A stretch of 64,000 bases of DNA. It comes from Croceicoccus sp. YJ47. Lineage in GTDB: Bacteria > Pseudomonadota > Alphaproteobacteria > Sphingomonadales > Sphingomonadaceae. Each line of letters opens with the position of its first letter. The first letter of the stretch is position 1. The notes under the pieces were generated by a model, which saw only the letters and a list, made by a program, of their open reading frames with translations, did not search any database and was not told the origin of the DNA. The DNA lies in assembly GCF_016745095.1 (NCBI RefSeq), contig NZ_CP067087.1:62001-126000 (forward strand). The letters run 5' to 3'. Both the position numbers and the translations under genes were made by a program. Shown in pieces: positions 29,560 to 38,428 of this stretch.

Positions 29560-30720
29560 TCAGGGCACCGCACTGCCGATACCGGTGACGGAGAATGCCG
29601 CGCTCGACACGATATTCAGGAATTTCTGCAGATCGACCGCTGGCGCATTGGAGACATAGATGACATCGCCGTCGCGCACGCCGAAATCCTGTGCGGTAAA
29701 GAGGGCCGAACCCTCGCCCATGTTCAGCCGGTAGACCGTGGGAACGCGCCCCTCTGCGGTCTGTCGGGCTGTCGCGGCGATCGAGATGGGAAGCGCCCCG
29801 GCCTGCTCCATGCGAAAGAGGAACACGCCCCGGATATTGGCGCGCTCGTCCCTGAGCCCGCCGATCCGGCCGAGTGCCTGTGCGAGCGAGATGCCGACGC
29901 CCTCGAACGGTATTTCCGCATTCTGCCCGACCGCGCCCAGCGCGATGAAGCTGTAGGGTTGAAAGATCGCGGTCAGCACATCGCCCGGCTGCAGCGTGAC
30001 GTTCTGCGCCGGATCGCGAACGATCGTGTCGAGCGGCATGGACGCGGTACGTCCGCCGCGCGTCATTTGCATCGTGATCTTGCCCACCGGCTGCCGGGTT
30101 CCGCCCGCCGCGGCGATCGCGTCGAGCAATGTTTCCCCCCGCGCGGTCAGGGGCAGCCGCCGGGTCGCGCCGACCTCGCCGATGACTGTCACCGCGCGGC
30201 TTTCGTTCTGAACGATCCTGACCACGGCCTGGGGCGCGTGCGCCTTGCCCCGCAGGCGCCGTTCAATCGCCGCGGCGACCGCGCTAGGCGTTTGCCCGCG
30301 CACCGCGACCGTCCCGACGAAGGGGACGGCAATCGCCCCATCCTCGCCCACGACCTGTTGCGGGATGCCGACATTCTGGCCGGATGAATTGCCGATCGGC
30401 GTGCCGGGCGCGGTCACGCCGAACAAGGTGGCGGGCGGCGCCTCCCATATGGCGATATCGAGAACGTCGCCGACCCCGATCGTCGTATCGCCAGGCTGCG
30501 GGTTGCCGAACACGTCGGAAAATCGCTGCGCCTCAACGACGGCGGCGGTGCGACGCGCGCTGTTTTCATCGAGCGGGACGACCACGATCTGGCGCTCTTC
30601 GCCGCCGGCTTGCCCCGCCTCCACAATTGCATCCGGCGACGGTCCCGACGCGCCGAGCGTGGAACACCCGGCGATGACGATGGGAAGACAGGCGGCGACG
30701 GCGCGCGCGGGGAGGTTCAT
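29560..30720 (-). CDS. Outer-membrane polysaccharide export (OPX/Wza-KpsD-type) lipoprotein
   Basis: The 386-residue protein starts with a lipoprotein signal peptide (ACLPIVIAGCSTLG; lipobox IAGC). A Poly_export domain follows (TIGVGDVLDIAIWEAP, then GEDGAIAVPFVGTVAVRGQT) and then SLBB-type domains (VTVIGEVGATRRLPLTARGE, LQPGDVLTAIF, FGVRDGDVIYVSN). These proteins form the outer-membrane exit for capsule polymers. The ATG overlaps the previous gene's stop by one base (TGATG). The spurious longer frame upstream lies inside the neighbouring glycosyltransferase and is rejected. Confidence 0.9.
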   Translation of the reverse strand: MNLPARAVAACLPIVIAGCSTLGASGPSPDAIVEAGQAGGEERQIVVVPLDENSARRTAAVVEAQRFSDVFGNPQPGDTTIGVGDVLDIAIWEAPPATLFGVTAPGTPIGNSSGQNVGIPQQVVGEDGAIAVPFVGTVAVRGQTPSAVAAAIERRLRGKAHAPQAVVRIVQNESRAVTVIGEVGATRRLPLTARGETLLDAIAAAGGTRQPVGKITMQMTRGGRTASMPLDTIVRDPAQNVTLQPGDVLTAIFQPYSFIALGAVGQNAEIPFEGVGISLAQALGRIGGLRDERANIRGVFLFRMEQAGALPISIAATARQTAEGRVPTVYRLNMGEGSALFTAQDFGVRDGDVIYVSNAPAVDLQKFLNIVSSAAFSVTGIGSAVP

Positions 30721-32024
30721 CACGAAACCCTTTCGTATAAAGAGGCAAGACGCGCCCGGTAGCGTTCCGCCGAAAACAGCTCCGCCTGCACCGGGCCTTT
30801 CGCCGACAGTTCGGCGCGAAGATCGGCGTCGGCGTCGAGTATGCGAATGCCCTCTGCGATTTGCGCAGTGTCGTAGGGGTCCACCTGCCATGCGGCACCC
30901 CCCGCCACTTCGGGAAGCGAGGCCGTGTCGGAGCACAAGACCGGCGTGCCCAGCGCCATCGCCTCCAGCACGGGCAGGCCGAACCCTTCGTAGAGCGAGG
31001 GGAACAATGCCGCCTTCGCCCCGCGGATCAGGCTGACGAGCAGGCTGAACGGTGCGTAGGGCAATTGAATGATGCGCCCGCGCCGTGCGGCCTTTGCGCC
31101 GCGCTCCTTGCGGGCCGACAGCGTATCGAGGAGCTTCAATTCCTCTTCGCTGCGCCACGCCCGTGCGCCCACGATGACGAGCGGCGTCGTCACCCCGCTC
31201 GCCAGATAGGCCTCGACCATGCGGCCGACATTCTTCTTCGGCTCGATCGAGCCCCAGAACAGGAAATAATCCTTGAACCCTGTATCGAGTGCGCCCTCGA
31301 CCTCGCGCGCGACGGCGTCTTCGGCCTTGCCGCGATAATGCGCCGGAATCTCGACCGATTGGTAGGTGTTGGTGATGCGGTCGGGCGCGACGCCTGCAAG
31401 ATCGATGATGTCGCGGCGCGAACATTCGGACACGGTGACGATATGGTCCGCCCGGCCCGCGATCCGCCGGATGAGCGAGAGATAGCGGCGCTTGTCATCA
31501 AGCGTGGTATAGGGCAGCCGCAACGGCACCAGATCGTGCAGCGTGTAGATATTGGCCGCCCCCGGCACCGTCACCGGCAGCGGATAGGTCCAGTGTGCGA
31601 TATCGGGCGCGTCGTGCGTATCCCCCATGCGAACCGGCGTGAATTGCCCCCATGCATGGTAACGGCCATGCGCGCGGCGAAAGACATCGAGCGCGTTATA
31701 GAGCGTATCGTGTGCGGGCAGCCGCGCGTCGAATTGCCGTCGCAACACCTGCCCGCTCATGGGAATGCGCATCGCACGGGTCGCGCGGGGGGACAGGATC
31801 GCCGCCCCGTCGCGCAGCGCACTGCGCCGGGCGCGCGACTGCTCGTCAAAAAACGCGATTTCCTGCAACAGGGGATCGCGCGACGGTGCCGCGCCATTGC
31901 CATAAAGAACCGATACGCGATGGCCGAGTTGCCCCGCCTCGCGGCACAGGTTGCGCGCATAGGTCGCCACCCCGGTGCCCTTCTCCAGGCTAAGGTTATA
32001 ACCGTCGATCAGAACATGTTTCAT
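30720..32024 (-). CDS. Glycosyltransferase family 4 (second capsule transferase)
   Basis: The 434-residue GT-B enzyme begins HVLIDGYNLSLEKGTGVATY and has an acceptor-domain core (NIYTLHDLVPLRLPYTTLDD, IVTVSECSRRDIIDLAGV). The donor-binding half contains FLFWGSIEPKKNVGRMVEAY, FPSLYEGFGLPVLEAMALGT and EVAGGAAWQVDPYDTAQIAE. The E-x7-E motif is intact. It overlaps the ATPase gene by four bases at its start and the export lipoprotein at its end, so it belongs to the capsule operon. Donor and acceptor sugars are unknown. Confidence 0.87.
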   Translation of the reverse strand: MKHVLIDGYNLSLEKGTGVATYARNLCREAGQLGHRVSVLYGNGAAPSRDPLLQEIAFFDEQSRARRSALRDGAAILSPRATRAMRIPMSGQVLRRQFDARLPAHDTLYNALDVFRRAHGRYHAWGQFTPVRMGDTHDAPDIAHWTYPLPVTVPGAANIYTLHDLVPLRLPYTTLDDKRRYLSLIRRIAGRADHIVTVSECSRRDIIDLAGVAPDRITNTYQSVEIPAHYRGKAEDAVAREVEGALDTGFKDYFLFWGSIEPKKNVGRMVEAYLASGVTTPLVIVGARAWRSEEELKLLDTLSARKERGAKAARRGRIIQLPYAPFSLLVSLIRGAKAALFPSLYEGFGLPVLEAMALGTPVLCSDTASLPEVAGGAAWQVDPYDTAQIAEGIRILDADADLRAELSAKGPVQAELFSAERYRARLASLYERVS

Positions 32025-33418
32025 CGGTCCAACGTCTTTCGCGTCATGGGCCAGTCGCGAAAGGCATCGGCAATCGCGGTGTCCGGTGCATCGTCATCCG
32101 GCGCGCTCAATTGCTCGACACGCTGCTCGCCGGTGGCAGGCGGCAAGTGTGCAAAGGCGAGAACCCGGATCGCATCCTTGTGAACGAAGCCGGTTGGCGC
32201 GGGGCGTGCGCCCGTCCGTGCCGCGTTCGGCCCGTCACCGACCATCGCGGCGGCCAGCGCATCGCAGCTGCCATGGCGGCGCAACAGGTCGCGCAACATA
32301 TCGTCGGACAGTTCGGTTTCGCCCCTTATGAGCCACGCCAGCGCCTCCGCATCCGCGCGGCCCGGAACCTGCGCACTGGCCGCCCCCTTGGCATAGGGGT
32401 GGATCGGCCAGGCATCCGGATCATCGCCGCCCTGTGCCACTGTGAAGCGCAGGAATGCCTCCACATCCGCCGCAGGTTCGCCGAGCGCGCATGCGGTGCG
32501 ATACGAGTTTTCGGCCCGCGCATACGCCCCGCTTTCCTTGGCCATGTGGGCGTGTTGCACCCAATAGGAACGCTGAAACGGGTGGAGCGCGAGGGCCGCG
32601 GCGTAATGGCGCTCCGCCTCCTCCCACCTGCCCGCATCCCGCGCCCAGTCGCCGTCGCGCACCAGCATGCGGAACTGCTCGTCCGCCAGCGCGCGGTGCT
32701 GCGCCACTTCGATAAGGGCGGCGCGGTCCGGTGCAGCGCCGCGATCGACCGCCGATGCCGCATTGAGGCCGATGACGTCGCGAAACCGGTCATAGGCCAC
32801 ATCGAAATCGTCGAACAACGCCAGCTCTCCGCCGTGAAGAAGGGCGAACCGGTTGCAATGATCGCGCAGATAGCCGGGATCGTGGGAAATCAGCACCATT
32901 GCCCGGTCGCCCCGCTTGCGAAACAGCTCGTCATTGCAGCGATCGTGAAAACGCGCATCGCCGACCGCGCCGATCTCGTCGATCAGGAAACAGTCGAACT
33001 CGATGATCATGGAAATGGCAAAGGCCAGCCGCGCCCGCATGCCCGACGAATAGGAGCGCACCGGCTCCCGCAGATAGGTGCCCAGTTCCGAAAAATCCGC
33101 CACGAACGCCAGATTTCGCTCGAAATCCTGCGCATAGATGCGGCTGATGAAGCGGATATTGTCGATGCCGGACAAGGTCGGCTGAAACGCGCCGCCGAAC
33201 GCCAGCGGCCAGGATACCGACATCTCCCGCTCGATCCGCCCCGCCGTGGGCCGTTCCGCCCCGCTGATCAGGCGGACCATCGTCGATTTGCCCGCGCCAT
33301 TGCGACCCAGAATGCCGAGACGCTCCCCCATGCGCAGTTCGAAGCCGACCTTGTCGAGCACGACATTGTCGCCCGAACGGGTGCGATAGATTTTCGTCAC
33401 GTCGTCGAGGCGGATCAT
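32021..33418 (-). CDS. KpsT/Wzt-type capsule ABC-transporter ATPase with a TPR-like C-terminal extension
   Basis: Residues 1-220 are a typical polysaccharide ABC ATPase: Walker A GRNGAGKST, signature YSSGMRARLAF, Walker B FLIDEIGAVGD and the H-loop ISHDPGYLRDHC. The protein is 465 residues, roughly twice the usual KpsT length. The added 240 residues include helix-pair segments such as WEEAERHYAAALALHPFQRS and YARAENSYRTACALGEPAAD, which look like tetratricopeptide repeats. In O-antigen Wzt proteins a C-terminal domain recognises the polymer end; here the extension is of a different kind. ATGA overlap with the permease gene. It powers export of the polymer across the inner membrane. Confidence 0.88.
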   Translation of the reverse strand: MIRLDDVTKIYRTRSGDNVVLDKVGFELRMGERLGILGRNGAGKSTMVRLISGAERPTAGRIEREMSVSWPLAFGGAFQPTLSGIDNIRFISRIYAQDFERNLAFVADFSELGTYLREPVRSYSSGMRARLAFAISMIIEFDCFLIDEIGAVGDARFHDRCNDELFRKRGDRAMVLISHDPGYLRDHCNRFALLHGGELALFDDFDVAYDRFRDVIGLNAASAVDRGAAPDRAALIEVAQHRALADEQFRMLVRDGDWARDAGRWEEAERHYAAALALHPFQRSYWVQHAHMAKESGAYARAENSYRTACALGEPAADVEAFLRFTVAQGGDDPDAWPIHPYAKGAASAQVPGRADAEALAWLIRGETELSDDMLRDLLRRHGSCDALAAAMVGDGPNAARTGARPAPTGFVHKDAIRVLAFAHLPPATGEQRVEQLSAPDDDAPDTAIADAFRDWPMTRKTLDR

Positions 33419-34221
33419 TCGGGCACCACCCGCCGCGCGACCCGGCGCGTGGTCATCAGCGCCAGAAGCGTCAGCACAAGGCAGAACGGCACCACATAGC
33501 CGAGATCGTAATGGGCGGTGATGCGCGTGCCGAAGAACCCTTCGCGCACGATCTCCGTCCCGTGGACCATGGGGATGTAAAGCACGTATTCGCGCGCCAC
33601 GGGCGGAAGCGCATCGACCAGAAATGCCGCGCCCGACAGGGGAAAGATGAGATAGGACGCCGGGTGCCATAACTTGTCCACCAGCTCGCTTTCATGGCTG
33701 AGCGCGCCGAGGAATATCGCGACGGCCGCCCCGATCCACGCGATCAGCAGCCAGCCGCCTACCACCTCCAGAATATTGCGCGGCGGATCGATCGACCCGA
33801 TGGCGATGAACAGCAGGGACAGCCCCGCGAACGAGATCGTCGCGCCGCCGAATTCAAGCAACACGCGCGCCACATAGATGTCGAGCACGCGAATATTGCG
33901 GTGATAGAGCAGCGAAAGATTGCTCCACAACGCACCGATGCAGCGTCCGGGCATGTTGCGCCACAAAAGCACGCTGGAATATCCGGTGAGGGCAAAGGCG
34001 ACGATGGGCAGGTCGCTGCCATGATACGCCTCCGCCGCGGTCCATAGCGCCGCCACGCCCAGCGTGAACAGCATCGGTTCGACGAACAGCCAGAGAAAGC
34101 CGATATTGTGACGGCCATAGCGGGTGAGCATTTCGCGCAGGAGCAATGCCTTCAGCACGCGGCCCTGCACGCGCCAGCTGCCCGGCGGAATGGAGGATGG
34201 CGGGGATACAGGCGGCGCCAC
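33415..34221 (-). CDS. KpsM/Wzm-type capsule ABC-transporter permease
   Basis: The 268-residue protein is an ABC-2 permease with six membrane helices and a cytoplasmic N-terminus (VLKALLLREMLTRYGRHNIG, characteristic of KpsM). Conserved family segments include FLWLFVEPMLFTL and the late YIPMVHGTEIVREGFFG. The GTG at 34221 is preferred because GAGGG lies 6 bases upstream and it follows the co-polymerase stop with minimal overlap; a longer version is inside the previous gene. It pairs with the ATPase immediately downstream (stop/start overlap at 33415-33418). Confidence 0.9.
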   Translation of the reverse strand: MAPPVSPPSSIPPGSWRVQGRVLKALLLREMLTRYGRHNIGFLWLFVEPMLFTLGVAALWTAAEAYHGSDLPIVAFALTGYSSVLLWRNMPGRCIGALWSNLSLLYHRNIRVLDIYVARVLLEFGGATISFAGLSLLFIAIGSIDPPRNILEVVGGWLLIAWIGAAVAIFLGALSHESELVDKLWHPASYLIFPLSGAAFLVDALPPVAREYVLYIPMVHGTEIVREGFFGTRITAHYDLGYVVPFCLVLTLLALMTTRRVARRVVPE

Positions 34222-34223
34222 GA

Positions 34224-35336
34224 TCAACCCTCGCGATGTTCGCGCACGCCCGCCAGCAGCACGGTCAGGATGCCCCATGCAAGCAGGCCAAGGACGAATA
34301 CCGCCAGCACCCCGCCGATCCGCCGCGGGCGGATGGGGTAGTCGGGAAGGCTGGGCGGGGCGATCCGTTCGACATAGGCGCGCTTGCCCCGCGCCTCGGC
34401 CTGCGCATCGCGGAGCGACACCATCGCCGCGGCCAGTTGCTTGGCGGCAAGCTCGCTGTCGAGTTGAAGCACCTGATAACGGGCGCCCGCCGATGACAGC
34501 GAGCCGCGACGTCCCGCAACGCCCGACCGGCGCCGCTCTATTTCCCGGTTGAGCGTTTCGACCTGGCTCTGGAGATAGGGGATTTGCGGGGCCTGGGGCG
34601 TGAATTGCCGCAACTGGTCGAGCTGACTGCGGGCGGAGATCATCTCGTCCTCGAGCCGTGCGATGCTTTCAAGCCTTGCGATCGCTTCTTTTTCCGGGTC
34701 GATGATACCGGTGCGGCTGCGATAATTGGCCAGTTCGACCGCCGCCGCCCGCGCCCGTTCCTGCGCCTCGCGCGCGTCGCTTTCGGCCACTTGCAGAGCG
34801 TCGGCACGCGCCCTTCCGGATAATCGATTGACCAGATCCTCGGAACGTTCGAGCAGGCGTTCGGCGATGCGCTGCGAATCCTGGGGCCCGAAGGCGCTCA
34901 CCCGCAGATGCAGAACCTGCGTCGTGGGATCGGGTTCAAGCTCCACCTTATCGAGGTAATAATCGAAGAACCGTTCCTGATTGGGCGGCAGAAGCCCGCC
35001 GAACCGATCGAGCAGGAAGATATCGCCGGCGGTATAGGCCTGGCTCAGCAGCCCGTCGCGGTTCGCGTCGTCGAGTGCGCTGCGCGATTCCAGATATTCG
35101 ACGACCGCGTTGCTTTCCTCGCTCGCCCCGCCGAGGCCGCTCCCGCTGAGCATCTGGCCGAGCGAGGTTGCCGCCACCTTGGCCGGGCTGCGCACGACGA
35201 ACCGCGCCTCGGACACGTAGATATCGCTGGCGAGGAATGCGAAATAGACGAACGCCAGCATCGTGGGAACGACCACGGCGGCAAGGAACAGCGGCGCAAG
35301 GAAAAAGGGCCGGGGCTGGTTCAAACGAAAGGGCAC
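34224..35336 (-). CDS. Capsule polysaccharide co-polymerase / KpsE-type inner-membrane protein
   Basis: The 370-residue protein has membrane helices at residues 12-32 and 340-362. Between them is a long periplasmic region with a Wzz-like start (SDIYVSEARFVVRSPAKVAA) and extended coiled coil (roughly residues 170-300). The C-terminal PDYPIRPRR before the last helix is the PCP-2 proline-rich motif. KpsE/CtrB-type proteins bridge the ABC exporter to the outer-membrane OPX protein. No Walker kinase domain follows, consistent with the ABC (not Wzy) export route. The GTG at 35336 is the only sensible start after the upstream gene's stop. Confidence 0.87.
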   Translation of the reverse strand: MPFRLNQPRPFFLAPLFLAAVVVPTMLAFVYFAFLASDIYVSEARFVVRSPAKVAATSLGQMLSGSGLGGASEESNAVVEYLESRSALDDANRDGLLSQAYTAGDIFLLDRFGGLLPPNQERFFDYYLDKVELEPDPTTQVLHLRVSAFGPQDSQRIAERLLERSEDLVNRLSGRARADALQVAESDAREAQERARAAAVELANYRSRTGIIDPEKEAIARLESIARLEDEMISARSQLDQLRQFTPQAPQIPYLQSQVETLNREIERRRSGVAGRRGSLSSAGARYQVLQLDSELAAKQLAAAMVSLRDAQAEARGKRAYVERIAPPSLPDYPIRPRRIGGVLAVFVLGLLAWGILTVLLAGVREHREG

Positions 35337-35350
35337 GTGTCGGTCTCGGT

Positions 35351-36616
35351 TCAAAAGGGTTGGCCGCTGGGCGCGAAAGCGGTGCGCGGGCCGATCCCGG
35401 CGCGACCGGCGGACGGGTTTGCAACCGCACGCGCCGCGATCATGGGCATCCAGCGCTCCACCGCGTCGAAATGATCGGTCCAGCGGGTCGGGCGATAGGC
35501 GCGCAGGGCATCGGCATGGCTTTTGCGGACGTCCGCATCCGTATGAAAGGCGACAATCCGCGCCTCCCAGGCGTCGCGGTCGTCGGGCGCGATCAGGCAG
35601 GCCAGCCCCTGCCCCACCTCGCGCAGCGCGGGCAGATCGCTGGCGATGACAGGCACGCCCTGCGCCAGCGCCTCGGCCATGGGCAGGCCGAACCCCTCGG
35701 CCAGGGTCGGCATCAGGATTGCGCGCGCACCGTGCATCAACGCGGCGAGCCGGGCATCGTCGCAATCTTCGACGATGGTGATATGGCCGCCCGCATGGCC
35801 CGACATGGCAAGACCGCGGCGAAACGCCTCCGCCCCATGCCCGAAGCGCCCGACCACGATCAGATGCGGAGCCGCCGTGCCGAAACGGGCCCGCAGCCGC
35901 TCCCAAAGGTCGAGCAGCAGACGATGGTTCTTGCGGCTTTCGATGGTGCCGACGCATAGGAAATGACCGGCAGTCGCATCGGTTGACGGCACCGTGGCGG
36001 CAAGCGGCGCGCCCGCCAGCGGCGCGCGCAGGATCGGCGGTGGCGTCAGGCGCCAGCGCGCGGCCTGTTCGCGCAGGTCATGCTCCACCGCCGCGCTGCC
36101 GACGATGATCCCCGCCCCGTGCCGCAACGCCATGCGAACCCGTTCCGTATGGCGGCGCACCGCATGGGGGCGGCAATGTTCGGGAAACCGGATCGGGATC
36201 AGGTCGTGGATCAGATAGATCGCATGCAAGCCGTGTCGCCCGGTCCACGCGACATGGGCCGGAAGGTCGAAATCGGTATGGCCGACATTGAGATACACGC
36301 CGCCGCCAATACCGGCGTGCGATCGTGCGAGACCTTTGGCCATATGCATGGCGATACGACCGCGCGGCGAGCGGGGCCGATGCTCGCCCAGCAATTCGAA
36401 CAGGCGCGCCGAACCTCGCGCGTCCCACGTCCGCACGACACCGCGATGTTGCACAACGGCCCGCGCCCGCCCCCCGAAATGGCGGAGATATTCAAGGCTT
36501 ACGCGGTCGATCCCGTTCGCGGGCCGCCCGCTCCAGCGCAGTGCCACGAGACGTGTTACGTCGAACAGCAGCGGGACATCACCGCCCATGCGGTTCGGGG
36601 ATCTTTGCGGTAGCAT
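35351..36616 (-). CDS. Glycosyltransferase family 4 (third capsule transferase, first gene of operon)
   Basis: The 421-residue GT-B protein has the start VPLLFDVTRLVALRWSGRPA, NGIDRVSLEYLRHF, an acceptor-domain YLIHDLIPIRFPEH, and a donor domain with FLCVGTIESRKNHRLLLDLW, MPTLAEGFGLPMAEALAQGV and SDLPALREVGQGLACLIAPD. These resemble capsule and LPS mannosyl/rhamnosyl transferases, but specificity cannot be read. Start at 36616 or at the internal ATG 36589. It is the first gene of an eleven-gene same-strand run ending with the IPCT-like gene at 24542. Confidence 0.85.
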   Translation of the reverse strand: MLPQRSPNRMGGDVPLLFDVTRLVALRWSGRPANGIDRVSLEYLRHFGGRARAVVQHRGVVRTWDARGSARLFELLGEHRPRSPRGRIAMHMAKGLARSHAGIGGGVYLNVGHTDFDLPAHVAWTGRHGLHAIYLIHDLIPIRFPEHCRPHAVRRHTERVRMALRHGAGIIVGSAAVEHDLREQAARWRLTPPPILRAPLAGAPLAATVPSTDATAGHFLCVGTIESRKNHRLLLDLWERLRARFGTAAPHLIVVGRFGHGAEAFRRGLAMSGHAGGHITIVEDCDDARLAALMHGARAILMPTLAEGFGLPMAEALAQGVPVIASDLPALREVGQGLACLIAPDDRDAWEARIVAFHTDADVRKSHADALRAYRPTRWTDHFDAVERWMPMIAARAVANPSAGRAGIGPRTAFAPSGQPF

Positions 36617-36794
36617 CGAAACTCATGACGGAGACGGCTGCCGAAAGCCTTGATCTCCAGCAGCGAAAACCGCGCAGTGCGAATCTCAACGATCGCGATA
36701 CATGCGGACATGCACTTTGCGACGGTGCGGCCACGCGGCCATCACGCGGGTGAGCCATCTGCGCTCTTGCACCCATCGGCCATGTCTCATAAGG

Positions 36795-36817
36795 CCGCCC
36801 GGTGTGCAGGGCGGTTT
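36795..36817 (+). terminator. Weak GC hairpin between capsule operon and sigma gene
   Basis: CCGCCC and GGGCGG flank an eight-base loop followed by TTT. It lies in the 278-base divergent gap, where promoters for the capsule run and the ECF sigma gene are also expected. No strong promoter is evident by eye. Confidence 0.25.
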
Positions 36818-36894
36818 CGGCACCACGACGTTCGATGCCCGCAAGGGAATGCGCATGGCGCACGGTCGATGTTCGGTTCGCAAGCGAATGAAAG

Positions 36895-37431
36895 TTGGCG
36901 GTGGCAAACTCCGGTCATCCTCATAATGGATTGAAAGCGGTCTTTATTGCGCATCGCGATACGATCCTGCGCTTTCTCCGGGCGCGCGGGGCCGGCGATG
37001 ATGCAGAGGATGTGCTTCAGGATGTCTGGCTCAGGATCGACCGGGCGCAGAAGGTGCCGGTGGGCACACCGCTTGCCTATCTCTATCGTGCCGCAAACTC
37101 GGTCATGATCGACCGTTACCGTTCCCGGCGGCAGTCGTCGGTGCGCGAGGCCGCCTGGGCGGAAAGCCAGACGGGCGGCGATTTCGCGGCGGGCGGTGCC
37201 GTTTCGATCGAACGGATCGTCACGGGGCAGGATTTTGCACGCAAGGTCGAAGACACGCTTTCCACCTTGCCGGAAAGAACCGCCGCGATCTTTCGGCGCA
37301 GCCGCGTCGACGGCATTCAGCAGCGCGTCATTGCCGAAGAATTCGGCGTGAGCATCAGCACGGTCGAAAGCGATCTGCGCGCGGCCTACCGCGCCCTGAG
37401 CGATCTGAAAGAGCATTGGAATGAGGATTGA
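36895..37431 (+). CDS. FecI-like ECF sigma factor
   Basis: The 178-residue protein has sigma region 2 (FIAHRDTILRFLRARGAGDD, AEDVLQDVWLRID, then LYRAANSVMIDRYRSRR) and region 4 (LPERTAAIFRRSRVDGIQQR, then IAEEFGVSISTVESDLRAAY). This is the iron-starvation FecI subtype, which directs RNA polymerase to a TonB receptor gene on signal from FecR. The TTG at 36895 or GTG at 36901 are the candidate starts. FecR and an STN-domain TonB receptor follow on the same strand, completing a cell-surface signalling triad. Confidence 0.92.
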   Translation: MAVANSGHPHNGLKAVFIAHRDTILRFLRARGAGDDAEDVLQDVWLRIDRAQKVPVGTPLAYLYRAANSVMIDRYRSRRQSSVREAAWAESQTGGDFAAGGAVSIERIVTGQDFARKVEDTLSTLPERTAAIFRRSRVDGIQQRVIAEEFGVSISTVESDLRAAYRALSDLKEHWNED

Positions 37432-37468
37432 TCGGGGGGACTCCGTCTAATGGCAGGAGCGACAATCT

Positions 37469-38425
37469 ATGACGATCGATGACACGGTGCGGAACGAGGC
37501 GGCGGCTTGGGCGGTCCGCACGGTCGAGGACGACTTCGACGATTGGGGCGCGTTCACAGCGTGGCTCGAACAATCGCCCGATCATGCGCGCGCCTACGAT
37601 CTGACGATGGCGGCGGCGGCCGATGGCGCACAGGCTTTTGCCGCGGAGCTGCGGTCCACCGCACCGGGATCGGTGTCGCCCCCGGTTCCGGCCAACGATT
37701 TCGAGCCCGTCTTCGACCGTGCTCCGCGCCGCTGGCTGGGTCCGGCGATGGCGGCTTGCCTCGCTGTCGTTGCGGCGCTGTGGCTGTGGCAATGGTTCGA
37801 CCGGGCCACCGTCTATCACACCGAAGCGGGCGAGATGCGGAACATCGCGCTTGCGGATGGCAGCACGATCCGGATGGCGGGCGCAACGCGGCTCGCGCTC
37901 GACGCGGGCGAAACGCGTCATGCCCGGCTCGAACAGGGGCAGGCCGTTTTCGACATTCGCCATGACGAGGACAATCCCTTCGAGGTCGAGATCGGCGGCG
38001 CACGTCTCGTCGATGCCGGCACGGTTTTCGAAGTGACTGTCCGGGACGCGGAGGTCGACGTCGCCGTGGCTGAGGGCGCGGTCATCTACAACCCTGCGGG
38101 ACAGGGCGCCCGGATCGAGGCCGGTCAAACGCTCGTCTTCGCCAGGGACGGACATTCGATCCGCAGGGGCACCATGCCCGTCGCGCAGATCGGGGAATGG
38201 ACAACGGGACGGCTGACGTTTCAGGACGCCCCCCTCTCCCGCGTGGCGGACGATCTTTCCCGCGCCACGGGACACATCTATCGCGTCGGGCGCGGTGCGG
38301 ACGGCCATGTCGTTTCGGGGAGCGTCACGATCGACCCGCTTCGCAGCGATCCTGCTTCGGCGGGCCCGCTTCTCGGCCTGAACGTGCGGCGAGAGGGCGA
38401 TATCTGGTTGCTCGACCGGAGCTAG
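37469..38425 (+). CDS. FecR-like anti-sigma regulator
   Basis: The 318-residue protein begins with the DUF4880-type cytoplasmic domain (NEAAAWAVRTVEDDFDDWGA, AWLEQSPDHARAY). One membrane helix follows (AMAACLAVVAALWLWQWF, near residue 100) and then a periplasmic FecR domain (YHTEAGEMRNIALADGSTIR, RLEQGQAVFDIRHDEDNPFE, VDAGTVFEVTV). The C-terminal LTFQDAPLSRVADDLSR is the STN-like segment that meets the receptor. It should hold the sigma factor until the receptor is occupied. It starts 38 bases after the sigma gene and ends 3 bases before the receptor gene. Confidence 0.92.
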   Translation: MTIDDTVRNEAAAWAVRTVEDDFDDWGAFTAWLEQSPDHARAYDLTMAAAADGAQAFAAELRSTAPGSVSPPVPANDFEPVFDRAPRRWLGPAMAACLAVVAALWLWQWFDRATVYHTEAGEMRNIALADGSTIRMAGATRLALDAGETRHARLEQGQAVFDIRHDEDNPFEVEIGGARLVDAGTVFEVTVRDAEVDVAVAEGAVIYNPAGQGARIEAGQTLVFARDGHSIRRGTMPVAQIGEWTTGRLTFQDAPLSRVADDLSRATGHIYRVGRGADGHVVSGSVTIDPLRSDPASAGPLLGLNVRREGDIWLLDRS

Positions 38426-38428
38426 ATC

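Noticed and set aside
30721-31425. Extension of the OPX lipoprotein into a 621-residue protein
   Set aside because: The extra part lies inside the glycosyltransferase gene in another frame; the lipoprotein signal at 30720 marks the real start.
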